The translations under genes were made by a program, and so were the position numbers. A stretch of DNA of 64,000 nt. Source: Acidobacteriota bacterium (GTDB lineage Bacteria > Acidobacteriota > Thermoanaerobaculia > Thermoanaerobaculales > Thermoanaerobaculaceae). Below the pieces are notes generated by a model. The model saw nothing but the letters and a program-made list of their open reading frames with translations. It was not told the origin of the DNA and made no database searches. The DNA lies in NCBI GenBank assembly GCA_003158745.1, contig PMLC01000029.1:1-64000 (forward strand). Reading direction: 5' to 3'. Of this stretch, positions 19,038 to 28,712 are shown in pieces (position 1 is the first letter of the stretch; every line of letters starts with the position of its first letter).

Positions 19038-19156
19038 CTCCGCCCACGTCTTCGCTCGCTGCGGCGAGTCCGGCAGCGCGGCTCTTCCCCTCGGCTCCTC
19101 GGCCCCTCAGCTCCTCTGCGTGTCTCTTCGTGCCGCCGACCACTGACCACGGTCTC

Positions 19157-20548
19157 TCAGTCGAGGTCAAACTCGCCCGCTTCGAGAACCGCCTTGACCA
19201 CGGCCATGAACTGGTCCGCGGTCGCACCGTCGACCACACGGTGGTCGAACGAGAGGGCCAGGTAGACCATGTCGCGGATGCCGATCGATTCGCGGCCCAT
19301 CTCGTCGGTGACCACTACCGGCCGGCGCTGGATGCTCCCCGTGGACAGGATGGCGACGTTGGGCTGGTTGATGATCGGCAGCCCGTACAGGCCGCCGTAC
19401 GGGCCGGGATTCGTGACCGAGAACGTCGAGCCCTGGACGTCTTCAGGCTTGAGTTGCTTGTTGCGGGCGCGGGTCGCGAGGTCCGTGACGGCGCGCTGCA
19501 GTCCGATGAGGGATAGCTCCTCGGCGTGCCTGACCACCGGCACGATCAGCCCGTGCGGGAGGGCCACCGCGACACCGATGTTGATGTGGCGGTGGTAGAC
19601 GATCTCATTGCCGTCGAGAGACGCGTTGGCGACGGGAAACTCCTTGAGACCTTCCATGACTGCGGCAAGAAAGAACGGCGTGTAGGTGAGCTTCAGTCCG
19701 TGCTTCGCCTCGAACGCCGTGCGCCCCCCTTCCCGCAGAGCGACGACCCTCGACATGTTCGCCTCGAACACTGTGTTGACGTGCGGCGACGTCCGGCGCG
19801 AGGCCACCATGTGCTCGGCGATCTTCTGGCGCATGACCGACATCGGCTCGCGCAGCTCTTCGCCGGTGAAAGCCCCGGATGGGCCGAGGGTGGCGCCGGA
19901 GATCGGGGGCGTGCCGTGGCTCGGGGGCGCCGGGACGGGCGCCAGACGCGGCGCAGCCGCCTTCGGACCGGCCGACCGGGCCGGCGCCGGCGGGGTGGCC
20001 TTGCTCGCCTGAACGTAGGAGAGGATGTCGTCCTTGGTCACGCGGCCGTGGATCCCGGTCCCGGGCACGGCGGCAAGGTCCACCCCGTGCTCGCCTGCGA
20101 TGCGACGAACCAGCGGCGAGGAGCGCCGGCGCAGGGCCTCGGCCTCGCCGGCCGTCGGCTCGGCCGGTTCGAGAGCGGCGGGAGCCGGAGCGGGCGCCAT
20201 GGGAGGCGGCGCGACCGGCGCCGGCGGGGCTGCCGAGACCGGAGGCGGCACCAGAGCCGCGGCCGGTACCGCTTTGGGCGCGGGCGCCGATGTGGCCGTT
20301 TCGCCGGCCTGATCGATCTCGATCACGCCGATCACGGTCTCGACCGCGACAGTGGCTCCCGGCCCGTGGAGTATCCTCCCGAGCTTCCCGCTTGCCGGGG
20401 CAGGTACCTCGGCGTCCACCTTGTCTGTCGAGATCTCGAGCAGAGGCTCGTCCTTAGCGACCTCGTCACCCTCGTTCTTGAACCAGCGGACGACCGTCCC
20501 CTCGGTGATCGACTCGCCCATCTGCGGCATCAAGACGTTGACCGGCAT
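19157..20548 (-). CDS. 2-oxo acid dehydrogenase dihydrolipoamide acyltransferase (E2)
   Basis: VNVLMPQMGESITEGTVVRWFKNEGDEVAKDEPLLEISTDKVDAEVPAPASG lipoyl domain, peripheral-subunit-binding domain, LSFDHRVVDGA catalytic motif. Confidence 0.92.
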   Translation of the reverse strand: MPVNVLMPQMGESITEGTVVRWFKNEGDEVAKDEPLLEISTDKVDAEVPAPASGKLGRILHGPGATVAVETVIGVIEIDQAGETATSAPAPKAVPAAALVPPPVSAAPPAPVAPPPMAPAPAPAALEPAEPTAGEAEALRRRSSPLVRRIAGEHGVDLAAVPGTGIHGRVTKDDILSYVQASKATPPAPARSAGPKAAAPRLAPVPAPPSHGTPPISGATLGPSGAFTGEELREPMSVMRQKIAEHMVASRRTSPHVNTVFEANMSRVVALREGGRTAFEAKHGLKLTYTPFFLAAVMEGLKEFPVANASLDGNEIVYHRHINIGVAVALPHGLIVPVVRHAEELSLIGLQRAVTDLATRARNKQLKPEDVQGSTFSVTNPGPYGGLYGLPIINQPNVAILSTGSIQRRPVVVTDEMGRESIGIRDMVYLALSFDHRVVDGATADQFMAVVKAVLEAGEFDLD

Positions 20549-20568
20549 ACGTGCCCCCTCTTTCAAAG

Positions 20569-20693
20569 GCGACAGTTGACAGTTGACGGTTGACAGTCAA
20601 AGGCTGAAAGCAGAGTGCTGAAACCACCTTCGGCCTTGACCACGTTCCCTCTTGCTCCTGACTGTGAACTGTTGACTGTCAACTGTTAACTCC
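20569..20693. repeat. Iterated-unit inverted repeat, GACAGTTGACAGT-type
   Basis: gcgacagttgacagttgacggttgacagtcaa and ctcctgactgtgaactgttgactgtcaactgttaactcc arms; fills lpdA-E2 intergenic gap. Confidence 0.85.
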
Positions 20694-20694
20694 T

Positions 20695-22098
20695 CTAGAA
20701 GTGGATCATGTGCCCGTGCACGCCCTCGGCCGCTTCGTGAATTGCCTCGTGCAGCGTCGGGTGAGCGTGGATGGTGTGGACAAGCTCCTCGGCGGTCAGC
20801 TCGCCGCGCAGCGCGGCCTCGGCCTCGGCGATAAGCTCGGTCGCGCAGGGGCCTACGATGTGAACGCCGAGGATCTCGTCGTACTTTGCCTCACCAACGA
20901 TCTTCACGAAGCCGGTCGACTCGCCGAGAATCGACGCTTTGCTGCTGGCCGAGAACGGGAATACCCCGGTGCGCACGTCGTACCCGGCCTCCCGCGCCCT
21001 GGGCTCGGAGAGCCCGATGGAAGCCACCTCCGGCCAGCAATACGTGCAGGAGGGCACCTGGTCGTAGTCGATGGGGCGCGGGTTGGCTCTCGCGATATGT
21101 TCGACGGCGAGAACACCCTGCATCGAGGCCACATGGGCGAGCCAGGGGGTGCGGAGCAGGTCCCCGATTGCGTACACCCCCTCTTCGTGCGTTCGGCAGA
21201 ACTCGTCCACCACGATGCGGCCGCGCTCGACCTGCGCCTTCGTGTTCTCGATGCCGACCCCGTTGAAGTTGGCGACCCGGCCCACGGCCAGCAGCAGGCG
21301 CTCGGCCTCGAGCTGGAGCGTCTCACCCTTGGCGGTCACCGCTCTGCAGCGCACGACCTCGCCGTCGACCCTGGCTTCCTCCACGCGCGTGGCGGTGTAA
21401 ACCGTGATCCCCTGGCGGCGGAACGCCTTGTTCACCTCGGCGGAGAGGTCCGGGTCCTCGAGCGGCAGCACGCGGTCCAGCAACTCCACGACGGTGACCT
21501 GGGAGCCGAAACGCGCGAAGATCGAGGCGAACTCCATTCCCACCGCCCCACCCCCGAGCACCAGGAGCCGCGGAGGAACTTCCGCCAGTTCGAGAATGTG
21601 GTCCGAGTTGATGATCCGGTCGCCGTCGGCGGTGATGAACGGCAGGTCGCCGCAGCGAGATCCGGTCGCCAGGATGATGTTCTTTGCGAGACGCTTCTCC
21701 ACCGAGCCGTCGGGTCGTGTGATCTCGACCGCATGGTTGCCGGCGAGCTTGCCGGTGCCCTGCACCCAGGCGACCTTGTTCTTCCGGAGGAGGAACTCCA
21801 CGCCCTTTGAGCTCTTCGTCACGACCCTGGTCTTGTGCGCCTGCGCGGCCTTGAGGTCGAGCTTGACCTCGCCGCAGACGACCCCGAACCTGGCGCCGTC
21901 GCGCGCCTGTTGGAGCAGGTCGGCGGTGTGGAGCAGGGCCTTGGTCGGAATACAGCCTCGGTGGAGGCAGGTCCCGCCGAGGAAGGGGTCCTGCTCGACC
22001 ACGCACGTGTCGAGGCCGAGCTGCCCTGCCCGGATCGCGGCGACGTAGCCGCCGGGTCCGGATCCGATGATCACAAGGTCGTGCTGGGTTTCGAGCAT
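20695..22098 (-). CDS. lpdA: Dihydrolipoyl dehydrogenase (E3)
   Basis: DLVIIGSGPGGYVAAIRAGQLG, GGTCLHRGCIPTKALLH, HAHPTLHEAIHEAA. Confidence 0.93.
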   Translation of the reverse strand: MLETQHDLVIIGSGPGGYVAAIRAGQLGLDTCVVEQDPFLGGTCLHRGCIPTKALLHTADLLQQARDGARFGVVCGEVKLDLKAAQAHKTRVVTKSSKGVEFLLRKNKVAWVQGTGKLAGNHAVEITRPDGSVEKRLAKNIILATGSRCGDLPFITADGDRIINSDHILELAEVPPRLLVLGGGAVGMEFASIFARFGSQVTVVELLDRVLPLEDPDLSAEVNKAFRRQGITVYTATRVEEARVDGEVVRCRAVTAKGETLQLEAERLLLAVGRVANFNGVGIENTKAQVERGRIVVDEFCRTHEEGVYAIGDLLRTPWLAHVASMQGVLAVEHIARANPRPIDYDQVPSCTYCWPEVASIGLSEPRAREAGYDVRTGVFPFSASSKASILGESTGFVKIVGEAKYDEILGVHIVGPCATELIAEAEAALRGELTAEELVHTIHAHPTLHEAIHEAAEGVHGHMIHF

Positions 22099-22285
22099 CG
22101 CGCCCCCTCCCTCTGCGACTGGAACCGCTTTGTGCGGCGACTCATTCTAGCTTGGAAGGTCGCCCGGTGGTCCCGCACGGTTGCGGCATGACTTCTCGGC
22201 GACACACGAACAACTCGCGTTTCGCGGACACGGTTGCCGGCGGAGCATCCTCAAAAGCAGCGCCGCCCGGCGGAGTTCCTTCCAG

Positions 22286-22633
22286 TTAGGGGTCTGCCAC
22301 GATGATCCTCGGCGAGGAACCACCCTCGGCAAGGTCGCCGCCGCCCTCAGCCGGGACGTAAACCGAGTAGGGGTAGGAACCCAGATCTGCGTTGATCACA
22401 AACAAGGTCTTCTTCCTGTTCTTCTCTTGCTTGCTATTCTCTTGCGCAACTGCCCTAACTGCCTCGGGGAACATGATCTCAAAATCCGGCACCAAGGAAA
22501 CAAACCTCACGAGGGCTCGAGGGTGGACCACGAGCCGGCCGGGCTCGACCCGGTACTTGCAGCCTTCCTTGTAGATCACCACCTTGTGGATGCAACCACG
22601 TTCCTCACACTTGGACTTCTTGCTTGCCGCCAT
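22286..22633 (-). CDS. Small hypothetical protein, possibly cupredoxin-like fold
   Basis: ORF with strong RBS (GGAAGGA) before ATG at 22633; beta-rich CKYRVEPGRLVVHPRALVRFVSLVPDFEIMFP...YPYSVYVP. Confidence 0.5.
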   Translation of the reverse strand: MAASKKSKCEERGCIHKVVIYKEGCKYRVEPGRLVVHPRALVRFVSLVPDFEIMFPEAVRAVAQENSKQEKNRKKTLFVINADLGSYPYSVYVPAEGGGDLAEGGSSPRIIVADP

Positions 22634-22665
22634 ATTGATTCCTTCCTTGGCCAGTTCGGCCTGTC

Positions 22666-25290
22666 TCACTTCTTACCCTTCTGTTTCTGGGCCTTGATCA
22701 GAGCCGCGAATTGCGGGTCCTTCTTGAGCTCTTGCAGCGACGGATCGGCCTCGACCTCGGCGAAAGGGCAGCCGAGTCGCAACGCCGTGGCGATCCACTC
22801 GATGGTCCGCTCGCGGTCACCCAGGTCCGCGTAGACCAGCGCGATCTGACGCGCAAGGTCTCCCTGCTGCTTGCCGTCAGCTTCGAGCCTTTTCAGGTAA
22901 ACCTGCGCCTGGTCCTTATCACCGAGCGCCGCGTGGTAGCTCGCGAGGTCCACGATGACCTGGGGGTCTCGGGGGTCAACGGAGAGGCTCTTCTTGGCCA
23001 GCTCAATTGCCTTGGAGAGGGCCTGTCGTCCCTTGGTTTCCTGGCCCGAGATGTGTTGATACCTGGTGCCGAGGTTTCCCCACAAGACGTAGTCGTGGTC
23101 GTCAATGGCCAGAGCCTTCTCGAACATGGTGGCTGCCTCCCGTGAATTGGCACGCTGGGACGCCAGGGTCCCGAGGTTCGAGTAGGCGATGTAGTTCGGC
23201 CTCGCATCGGCCGAGCGCTCGAACATGAGGCGTGCTTCGTCCCAGCGCGACAGATCGAAGTAGAGCGCACCGAGGTCGTTGAGGAGCAGGTAGTTCTCAG
23301 GGGTCAGCTCGAGCGCATTTCGGTACTCCTGCTCCGCCTCCCGGTGCCGGCTCTGGAGCCAGTAGAACCGAGCCAGGCGCGAATACCCCAGCCAGTAGTC
23401 AGGCTGGAGCGCGATGGCTTTCTTGAAGGCCGCCTCGGCCTCCGGCGCCTTCTGGAGCTTTGCATAGGCTCGGCCCAGCTCGACGAGTGCCTGAGCATTT
23501 GAAGGAGCCAGCTTGAGGGCGTGCTGGAAGGCGGTGGCCGCCTCCTCGTACTTCCCGGTGGCAACGCTGATCAAGCCGAGCAGGACCTGGACCTGTGGCA
23601 GGGATTCGTCGAGCCGCGCCGTCTTTTGGCACGCTGCAACGGCCTCCTCGACGGCAGCCGGATCTTTGGTGTTCCTGTAGAGCGCGAGGTAAGCCTCGCC
23701 CAGCGCCGCCTGTGCCAGGGTGAAATTGGGGTCGAGCGCGGTGGCGCGCTTGAGCATCGTGATGGCGACCTCGGGATCGGACGGTCCCAGACTGTTTTGC
23801 AGAGCGCCCAGGGCATGCACGTACGCGTCCTGGGCCTCGGAATTGGCCGTACCTCCGACCGCCAGTTTCCTGCGCGCCTCGGGCCGAAGCTCCAATTCGA
23901 GCATGTCCATAACCGCCACGAGGACGCGGTCTTCGACGGCGTTCAGATTCGAGAGGGGCTCGTCGATGACCCGGGACCGGAGCTGGCGCGACCTCTCAGT
24001 GTCAATGAGGTTGAGGGCCAGTCGAACGCTGTTGCGACCGCGCTGAACGGAGCCGGTCACCGCGAGGTTGGTTCCGAAGACTCGTCGGGCATCGCTCGGC
24101 GCCCTGATCGCTCGTGCCGTGAGTTCGCTTTGGGGCACCACCCACAATGAGCCTTGAAAGCTCTCGACCTGCGTGAGCTGGCTCGTGAGGATCTCGGTAA
24201 GGCCGTCGCAGAAAGCCCGGTTGGCGGGGTCCTCACCTACGTTGGCGAAAGGAAGCACGGCCAGATGCTGCTGGCCCGGAACCGCCGGGATGTGCAGCGC
24301 GTCCCTGACCACTTTCCGTCCCAGGGGCGTGATCGCCAGCAGGGCGGCAACGATCACGGCCACGGCCGCCGGCAACACGATCGCGGGCCGAAGCGCGCGG
24401 CGCAGCCGCGCCGGAAGACGGCGCCGACGCCTGCCCGGTTGGTCGGTAGGCAGATCCCAGAGGGTTCGTGCGGTTGCGAGGCCCAGCGCCCGTGGGACAT
24501 TCTCCAGGTCGGCGATGAGCTCCGCAGCGGTCTGATAGCGCGCCGCGGGGTCCTTCGCGAGGCAGCGCGCGACCGTTGCGAGGAGCTGCGGCGGGAGGTC
24601 CGGCCGCAGCTCGGCGAGCGGGCGAAGTTCGTCGTAGACGACGGCGTGGAGGGTCGCAGCGTCGGTGCCCCCGCCGAACGGCAGCCGGCCGGAGACCATC
24701 TCGTAGATCACAACGCCGAGCGACCAGAGGTCGGAGCGGCAGTCGGCCACGAGGCCGCGGGCCTGCTCCGGCGACATGTAGGCTGCGGTACCGACGACCT
24801 GCCCGCTCAGGGTCAGGCGCGCGTGCCCGGCGAGCGAGGCGAGCCCGAAGTCCACGATCTTGACCAGGCCGTCACTGGTCAGCATCAGGTTGCCCGGCTT
24901 GATGTCGCGGTGGACGACGCCGTGGCGGTGGGCCTGACCGAGCCCGACGGCAACCTGGACGGCGACGGAGAGGGCCTCCTCAACGGTCAGCGGTCCGCGT
25001 GCGAGCCTCGCCCGCAGAGGCTCGCCGTCCACGTAGGCCATGCAGATGAAGACCTGGCCACCGGGGGTCTCGTCGATCTCGTGGATTGTGCATATGTTGG
25101 GGTGGTCGATCGAGCCCGCGGCCTGCGCCTCGTGCGTGAAGCGCTCGCGCGAGGCCGGGTGGCTGGTGAGCTCAGGCGGCAGGAACTTGAGGGCGACGAA
25201 GCGCTTGAGGCGCGAGTCTTCGGCCTTGTAGACGACTCCCATCCCGCCGCCACCGAGCCTCTCGAGCACCCGGTAGTGAGAGACTGTCAT
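22666..25290 (-). CDS. Ser/Thr protein kinase with TM segment, TolB-like domain and TPR repeats
   Basis: HYRVLERLGGGGMGVVYKAEDSRLKRFVALKFL, VVHRDIKPGNLMLTSDGLVKIVDFGLA, LAVLPFANVGEDPANRAFCDGLTEILTSQL, multiple TPRs. Confidence 0.9.
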   Translation of the reverse strand: MTVSHYRVLERLGGGGMGVVYKAEDSRLKRFVALKFLPPELTSHPASRERFTHEAQAAGSIDHPNICTIHEIDETPGGQVFICMAYVDGEPLRARLARGPLTVEEALSVAVQVAVGLGQAHRHGVVHRDIKPGNLMLTSDGLVKIVDFGLASLAGHARLTLSGQVVGTAAYMSPEQARGLVADCRSDLWSLGVVIYEMVSGRLPFGGGTDAATLHAVVYDELRPLAELRPDLPPQLLATVARCLAKDPAARYQTAAELIADLENVPRALGLATARTLWDLPTDQPGRRRRRLPARLRRALRPAIVLPAAVAVIVAALLAITPLGRKVVRDALHIPAVPGQQHLAVLPFANVGEDPANRAFCDGLTEILTSQLTQVESFQGSLWVVPQSELTARAIRAPSDARRVFGTNLAVTGSVQRGRNSVRLALNLIDTERSRQLRSRVIDEPLSNLNAVEDRVLVAVMDMLELELRPEARRKLAVGGTANSEAQDAYVHALGALQNSLGPSDPEVAITMLKRATALDPNFTLAQAALGEAYLALYRNTKDPAAVEEAVAACQKTARLDESLPQVQVLLGLISVATGKYEEAATAFQHALKLAPSNAQALVELGRAYAKLQKAPEAEAAFKKAIALQPDYWLGYSRLARFYWLQSRHREAEQEYRNALELTPENYLLLNDLGALYFDLSRWDEARLMFERSADARPNYIAYSNLGTLASQRANSREAATMFEKALAIDDHDYVLWGNLGTRYQHISGQETKGRQALSKAIELAKKSLSVDPRDPQVIVDLASYHAALGDKDQAQVYLKRLEADGKQQGDLARQIALVYADLGDRERTIEWIATALRLGCPFAEVEADPSLQELKKDPQFAALIKAQKQKGKK

Positions 25291-25477
25291 GCCGATCACG
25301 CTTCGAGGCCCCCCTCTTCTCGTGGTCCGTGGACGATCGTCATCCGAGCATGGTGCGTCGAGTTGGTTCTATGTCTCCATATCGCTCAGCTCGAGAGGTT
25401 TGTCAAGTTCGGGCAGATACTTGCAGGTGTGCGCCCTTTTCTCGCAGGGACGCGTCTCTGCGCGCGATAATTACATC

Positions 25478-27643
25478 ATGCACTCCGCTCCTCCCAGGCG
25501 GGCGTCTGTAGGGGCGCTGATGGCGCTCGGGTTCGGGACGGCCGTTGCCCAGGCGGTGCTCCTCCGCGAGGCGATGGCGGCCCTCGGTGGTTCCGAGTTG
25601 GCGTGGGGTGCCGTGCTGGCGCTCTGGCTTGCGGGGATGGGACTCGGGGCGTGGGCCGGGGCGCGGCGTTCGGTCGGAGCGCTGACCTCCGCGGGCCCGG
25701 TCCTGGTTCTGGCGCTGACCGCGGTCGGGGTCGTGCTGATGCGCTTCTCTCCCGCGCTCGCCGGCGCAGGCGTCGGCGAGGCCGGCACGGCGTGGCGCGG
25801 CGCCTGGCTCTGGGCCTCGGCGGTCGTCGCCCCGGCAGTCGTCGGCGGGTGGTGTTTCCCGGTGGCGGCGGCCCGGCTTGCTCCTCGGGACGAAGCCGGA
25901 CAGGCGTACGCGCTCGAGAGCGGCGGGGCAACCGTCGGAGGCCTCGTCTTCACGTTTCTGCTGGCTCCGCTCGGCTCTGCGGGAGCGGTGTGTGTGGCGG
26001 CCGGCGTCTGCGGCGCCGCCTGGCTGACGATGGGCAACCGCCGGCAGCTCGCGGCGCTCCCGCTGCTGGCTGGAATCGTGCTCGTCGGCCCGGCGGACCG
26101 GGCGCTGGCCCACGCGGGGTGGCGCTTCTCGGAGCGCCTGGGGTCGCTCGCCGACTGGCGCGAGACCCGCATGGAGCGCCTCGAACTCGCATCCGGCCGG
26201 CCGGCGGCGCTGTACGCGGACGGCAGGCTCGCGGCGACGTTCCCGGACCGCTACTCGACGGTCGCGCGCGCCCACCTGATGATGCTGCTCCACCCGAACC
26301 CGGCCCGCGTGGCGGCGGTCGGCGCTCTCGCCGACGGCAGCGTCGTCACGATGCTCCGGCACCCGGTGGCGCGGCTTGTCGCCGCCGAGGAAGATCCCGG
26401 GCTCGCCGCAGTGCTGCCGCGCTGGTTCGGGCCCCCTCTCACCGACGCTTTGGCCAACCCGCGACTGACGGTCGCGACCGGCGACCCGCTCCGCCTGATC
26501 CGGAGCGGCGGGCCGTGGGACCTCGTGGTGCTTGCCGACCCGGACCCGACGACGTTGCGCACGAACCGTACACGAACGGTCGAGTTTTTCCGGGCCTGCG
26601 AGCGCGCCCTGGCCCCGGGCGGCGTGCTGGTCGTGCGGGTCGGCGTGAGCGACACCTACCTCGGCGGCGGCGGGGGCCGTCTCCTCACCGTCCTGTTCGC
26701 GACGCTCAGGGCAGTCTTCCCGGCGGCGAGTGCGATTCCCGGCGAGGAAGTGCTCCTGGTGGCTGGCCGTGCGGCGGCGGGGCTCGCGATCGACCCCGCG
26801 ACGATCGCGGCCCGGTGGCGCGAGCGGGGGATCCGTGATCCAGACTTCGATCCCGACGTCCTGCCGCTCCTCGTCGACCCGGGAAGGGCCGGGTCCCTTG
26901 CGGAGTTCCTGTGGAGCGCGGACGCCCCGGCGAACACCGCCCAGCATCCCCGCGCCGTCCTCCTGGCGGCAGCGTTGCACGAGGCGAGGGGAGCGCCGCC
27001 GATCCTGACCGCGGCGCGGGCCCTCGAGGGGTGCTCCCCGCTGCCGCTCGTCGTCTGCCTCGTGCTGGTCGTCACGGTCCTCCTGATCTGCGGCGCCCGG
27101 CGTGTCTCCCTGGGTATCAGTTCAGGCGCGGTCGTCGGCTTCGCCTCGATGGGTTGGTGGCTGCTCCTGCTGGCGTGCTGGCAGGCAACGATGGGCTCGG
27201 TGTACGGCGAGGTGGGCGCTCTCTCGGCAGCCTTCATGGCGGGCACGGCGGTTGGGGCGATCGGCGGACGCCGTTGGCTCGTGCCTTCCGAAAAGAACCT
27301 GGCATGCGTGCTGGCTGGCGGGGCCGCCGTGTCCCTCGCGATCGGGATCGGCGTGCCCCTCTCGTTTCCCAGGGCGGCCATCGTGCCGTTGCTCGCGCTC
27401 GGCGGTGGGCTCACGGGCGCAGCGTTTCCTTCGGTGGCGGCGCTGGCGGGAGGGCGGTCGTCCGCGCGCGGGGTCGGGTGGGGGTTCGCCGCGGACGAGG
27501 CGGGAGCCGCCTTCGCCGCCCTGGCGGTTGGGCTGCTGATCGTCCCCTGGGCGGGAATCGCTGCGGCCGGCGCAGTGATTGCCATCCTCGAGGTGGGCGC
27601 CGCCGCGGCGCTGCTGCTGTCGACGCGCCGCCGCCGCGCGTAG
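25478..27643 (+). CDS. Integral membrane spermidine synthase-like (polyamine aminopropyltransferase fold) protein
   Basis: TM segments at both ends around YADGRLAATFPDRYSTVARAHLMMLLHP...VAAVGALADGS...DLVVLADPDPTTLRTNRTRTVEFFRACERAL. Confidence 0.7.
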   Translation: MHSAPPRRASVGALMALGFGTAVAQAVLLREAMAALGGSELAWGAVLALWLAGMGLGAWAGARRSVGALTSAGPVLVLALTAVGVVLMRFSPALAGAGVGEAGTAWRGAWLWASAVVAPAVVGGWCFPVAAARLAPRDEAGQAYALESGGATVGGLVFTFLLAPLGSAGAVCVAAGVCGAAWLTMGNRRQLAALPLLAGIVLVGPADRALAHAGWRFSERLGSLADWRETRMERLELASGRPAALYADGRLAATFPDRYSTVARAHLMMLLHPNPARVAAVGALADGSVVTMLRHPVARLVAAEEDPGLAAVLPRWFGPPLTDALANPRLTVATGDPLRLIRSGGPWDLVVLADPDPTTLRTNRTRTVEFFRACERALAPGGVLVVRVGVSDTYLGGGGGRLLTVLFATLRAVFPAASAIPGEEVLLVAGRAAAGLAIDPATIAARWRERGIRDPDFDPDVLPLLVDPGRAGSLAEFLWSADAPANTAQHPRAVLLAAALHEARGAPPILTAARALEGCSPLPLVVCLVLVVTVLLICGARRVSLGISSGAVVGFASMGWWLLLLACWQATMGSVYGEVGALSAAFMAGTAVGAIGGRRWLVPSEKNLACVLAGGAAVSLAIGIGVPLSFPRAAIVPLLALGGGLTGAAFPSVAALAGGRSSARGVGWGFAADEAGAAFAALAVGLLIVPWAGIAAAGAVIAILEVGAAAALLLSTRRRRA

Positions 27644-27665
27644 GATGCGGTGCGGGGAGGGATCG

Positions 27666-28127
27666 ATGGAGCCTGGCCAGAAGAAGGCGCGATACGCGCG
27701 GGTTGCCGAGCAGCTGAAAGAGCTCTTCGGCGCGACCCGCGATCCCGAGGCCCGGATGGCGACTGAGGCGGCGCTCCTGCACGCTAAGCTGCCGGGCTTC
27801 CTTTGGACGGGCTGGTACCTCCTTCGCGGCGGCGAATTGACCGTAGGCCCGTATCAGGGCCTGCTGGCGTGCCTCGTGCTCAAGGCGCACGCGGGCGTCT
27901 GCTGGGCCGGGATCGAGCGAGGCGAGACCGTGATCGTGCCCGACGTGCACGCATTCCCCGAACACATCGCGTGCGACGCGCGCTCGCGTTCGGAGATCGT
28001 GGTACCGGTACGCGATCCCTCCGGCGTCATCGTGGGCGTCCTCGACGTGGACTCCGAGGAGCACGCTCACTTCGACGAGGCCGACCGCGAGGGCCTCGAA
28101 GCCGTTGTCGCGCTGATCTTCGCCTGA
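27666..28127 (+). CDS. msrC: Free methionine-(R)-sulfoxide reductase (GAF domain)
   Basis: GPYQGLLACLVL..GVC..VPDVHAFPEHIACDARSRSEIVVPVRD...GVLDVDSEEHAHFDEADREGLE; three conserved Cys retained. Confidence 0.85.
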   Translation: MEPGQKKARYARVAEQLKELFGATRDPEARMATEAALLHAKLPGFLWTGWYLLRGGELTVGPYQGLLACLVLKAHAGVCWAGIERGETVIVPDVHAFPEHIACDARSRSEIVVPVRDPSGVIVGVLDVDSEEHAHFDEADREGLEAVVALIFA

Positions 28128-28204
28128 CTGCGCTCCGTGGCGCCTGGACGGGTTGCCGGTAGAAGGTGGTGTGCCGGCTCCTGGCTGCCGAGTCCTTTGC
28201 CCGG

Positions 28205-28246
28205 TGTGCTTGTGAACAACGAATTGTGTTGAATTGCACAAGCACA
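28205..28246. promoter_or_regulatory. Perfect 10-bp inverted repeat in an AT-rich intergenic patch (operator-like or RNA hairpin)
   Basis: tgtgcttgtg (28205-28214) and cacaagcaca (28237-28246) are exact reverse complements. Confidence 0.4.
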
Positions 28247-28712
28247 AAACAGCTCTGAATTGTTCTTGATTTTGTGCACACTTGCACGAGCAGCCCATGG
28301 AGTCTCAACGATTTATGTGTTCTTGACACCGGAAAATAATCAGCCTATGTTTCGCGTAAATTTTCGCTGGGGCGGGGCAAGTCTCGAGGTGCACTGCTTT
28401 ACGGAGCGGATGTCCCCGAGAGGGGTCGTCGGGCAAAGGGGGCGAGAAGCCGGTGGGCAAGGCGTGGCGGGCGCAGTCTTTTTCAACGATGCCTGGGGCC
28501 GGTCGAAATGCGGTCGGCGTTTCCGGGCGACGACGCTTCAGGCGGCGGAGATGAATCGCGGCCCGGCGGCGTTCCTCGGCGGGGGCAGCCCGGCGTTGGC
28601 GCGAACGCACCTTCGCCCGTCGGGCGGAAGTTCTGAAGGTCAAATGTCGCACTCTCGCTCCCGGCGGCGAATCAGCTGGCGGCGGCGGGAGGCAAGAAGA
28701 AGGGGGGGGAGA

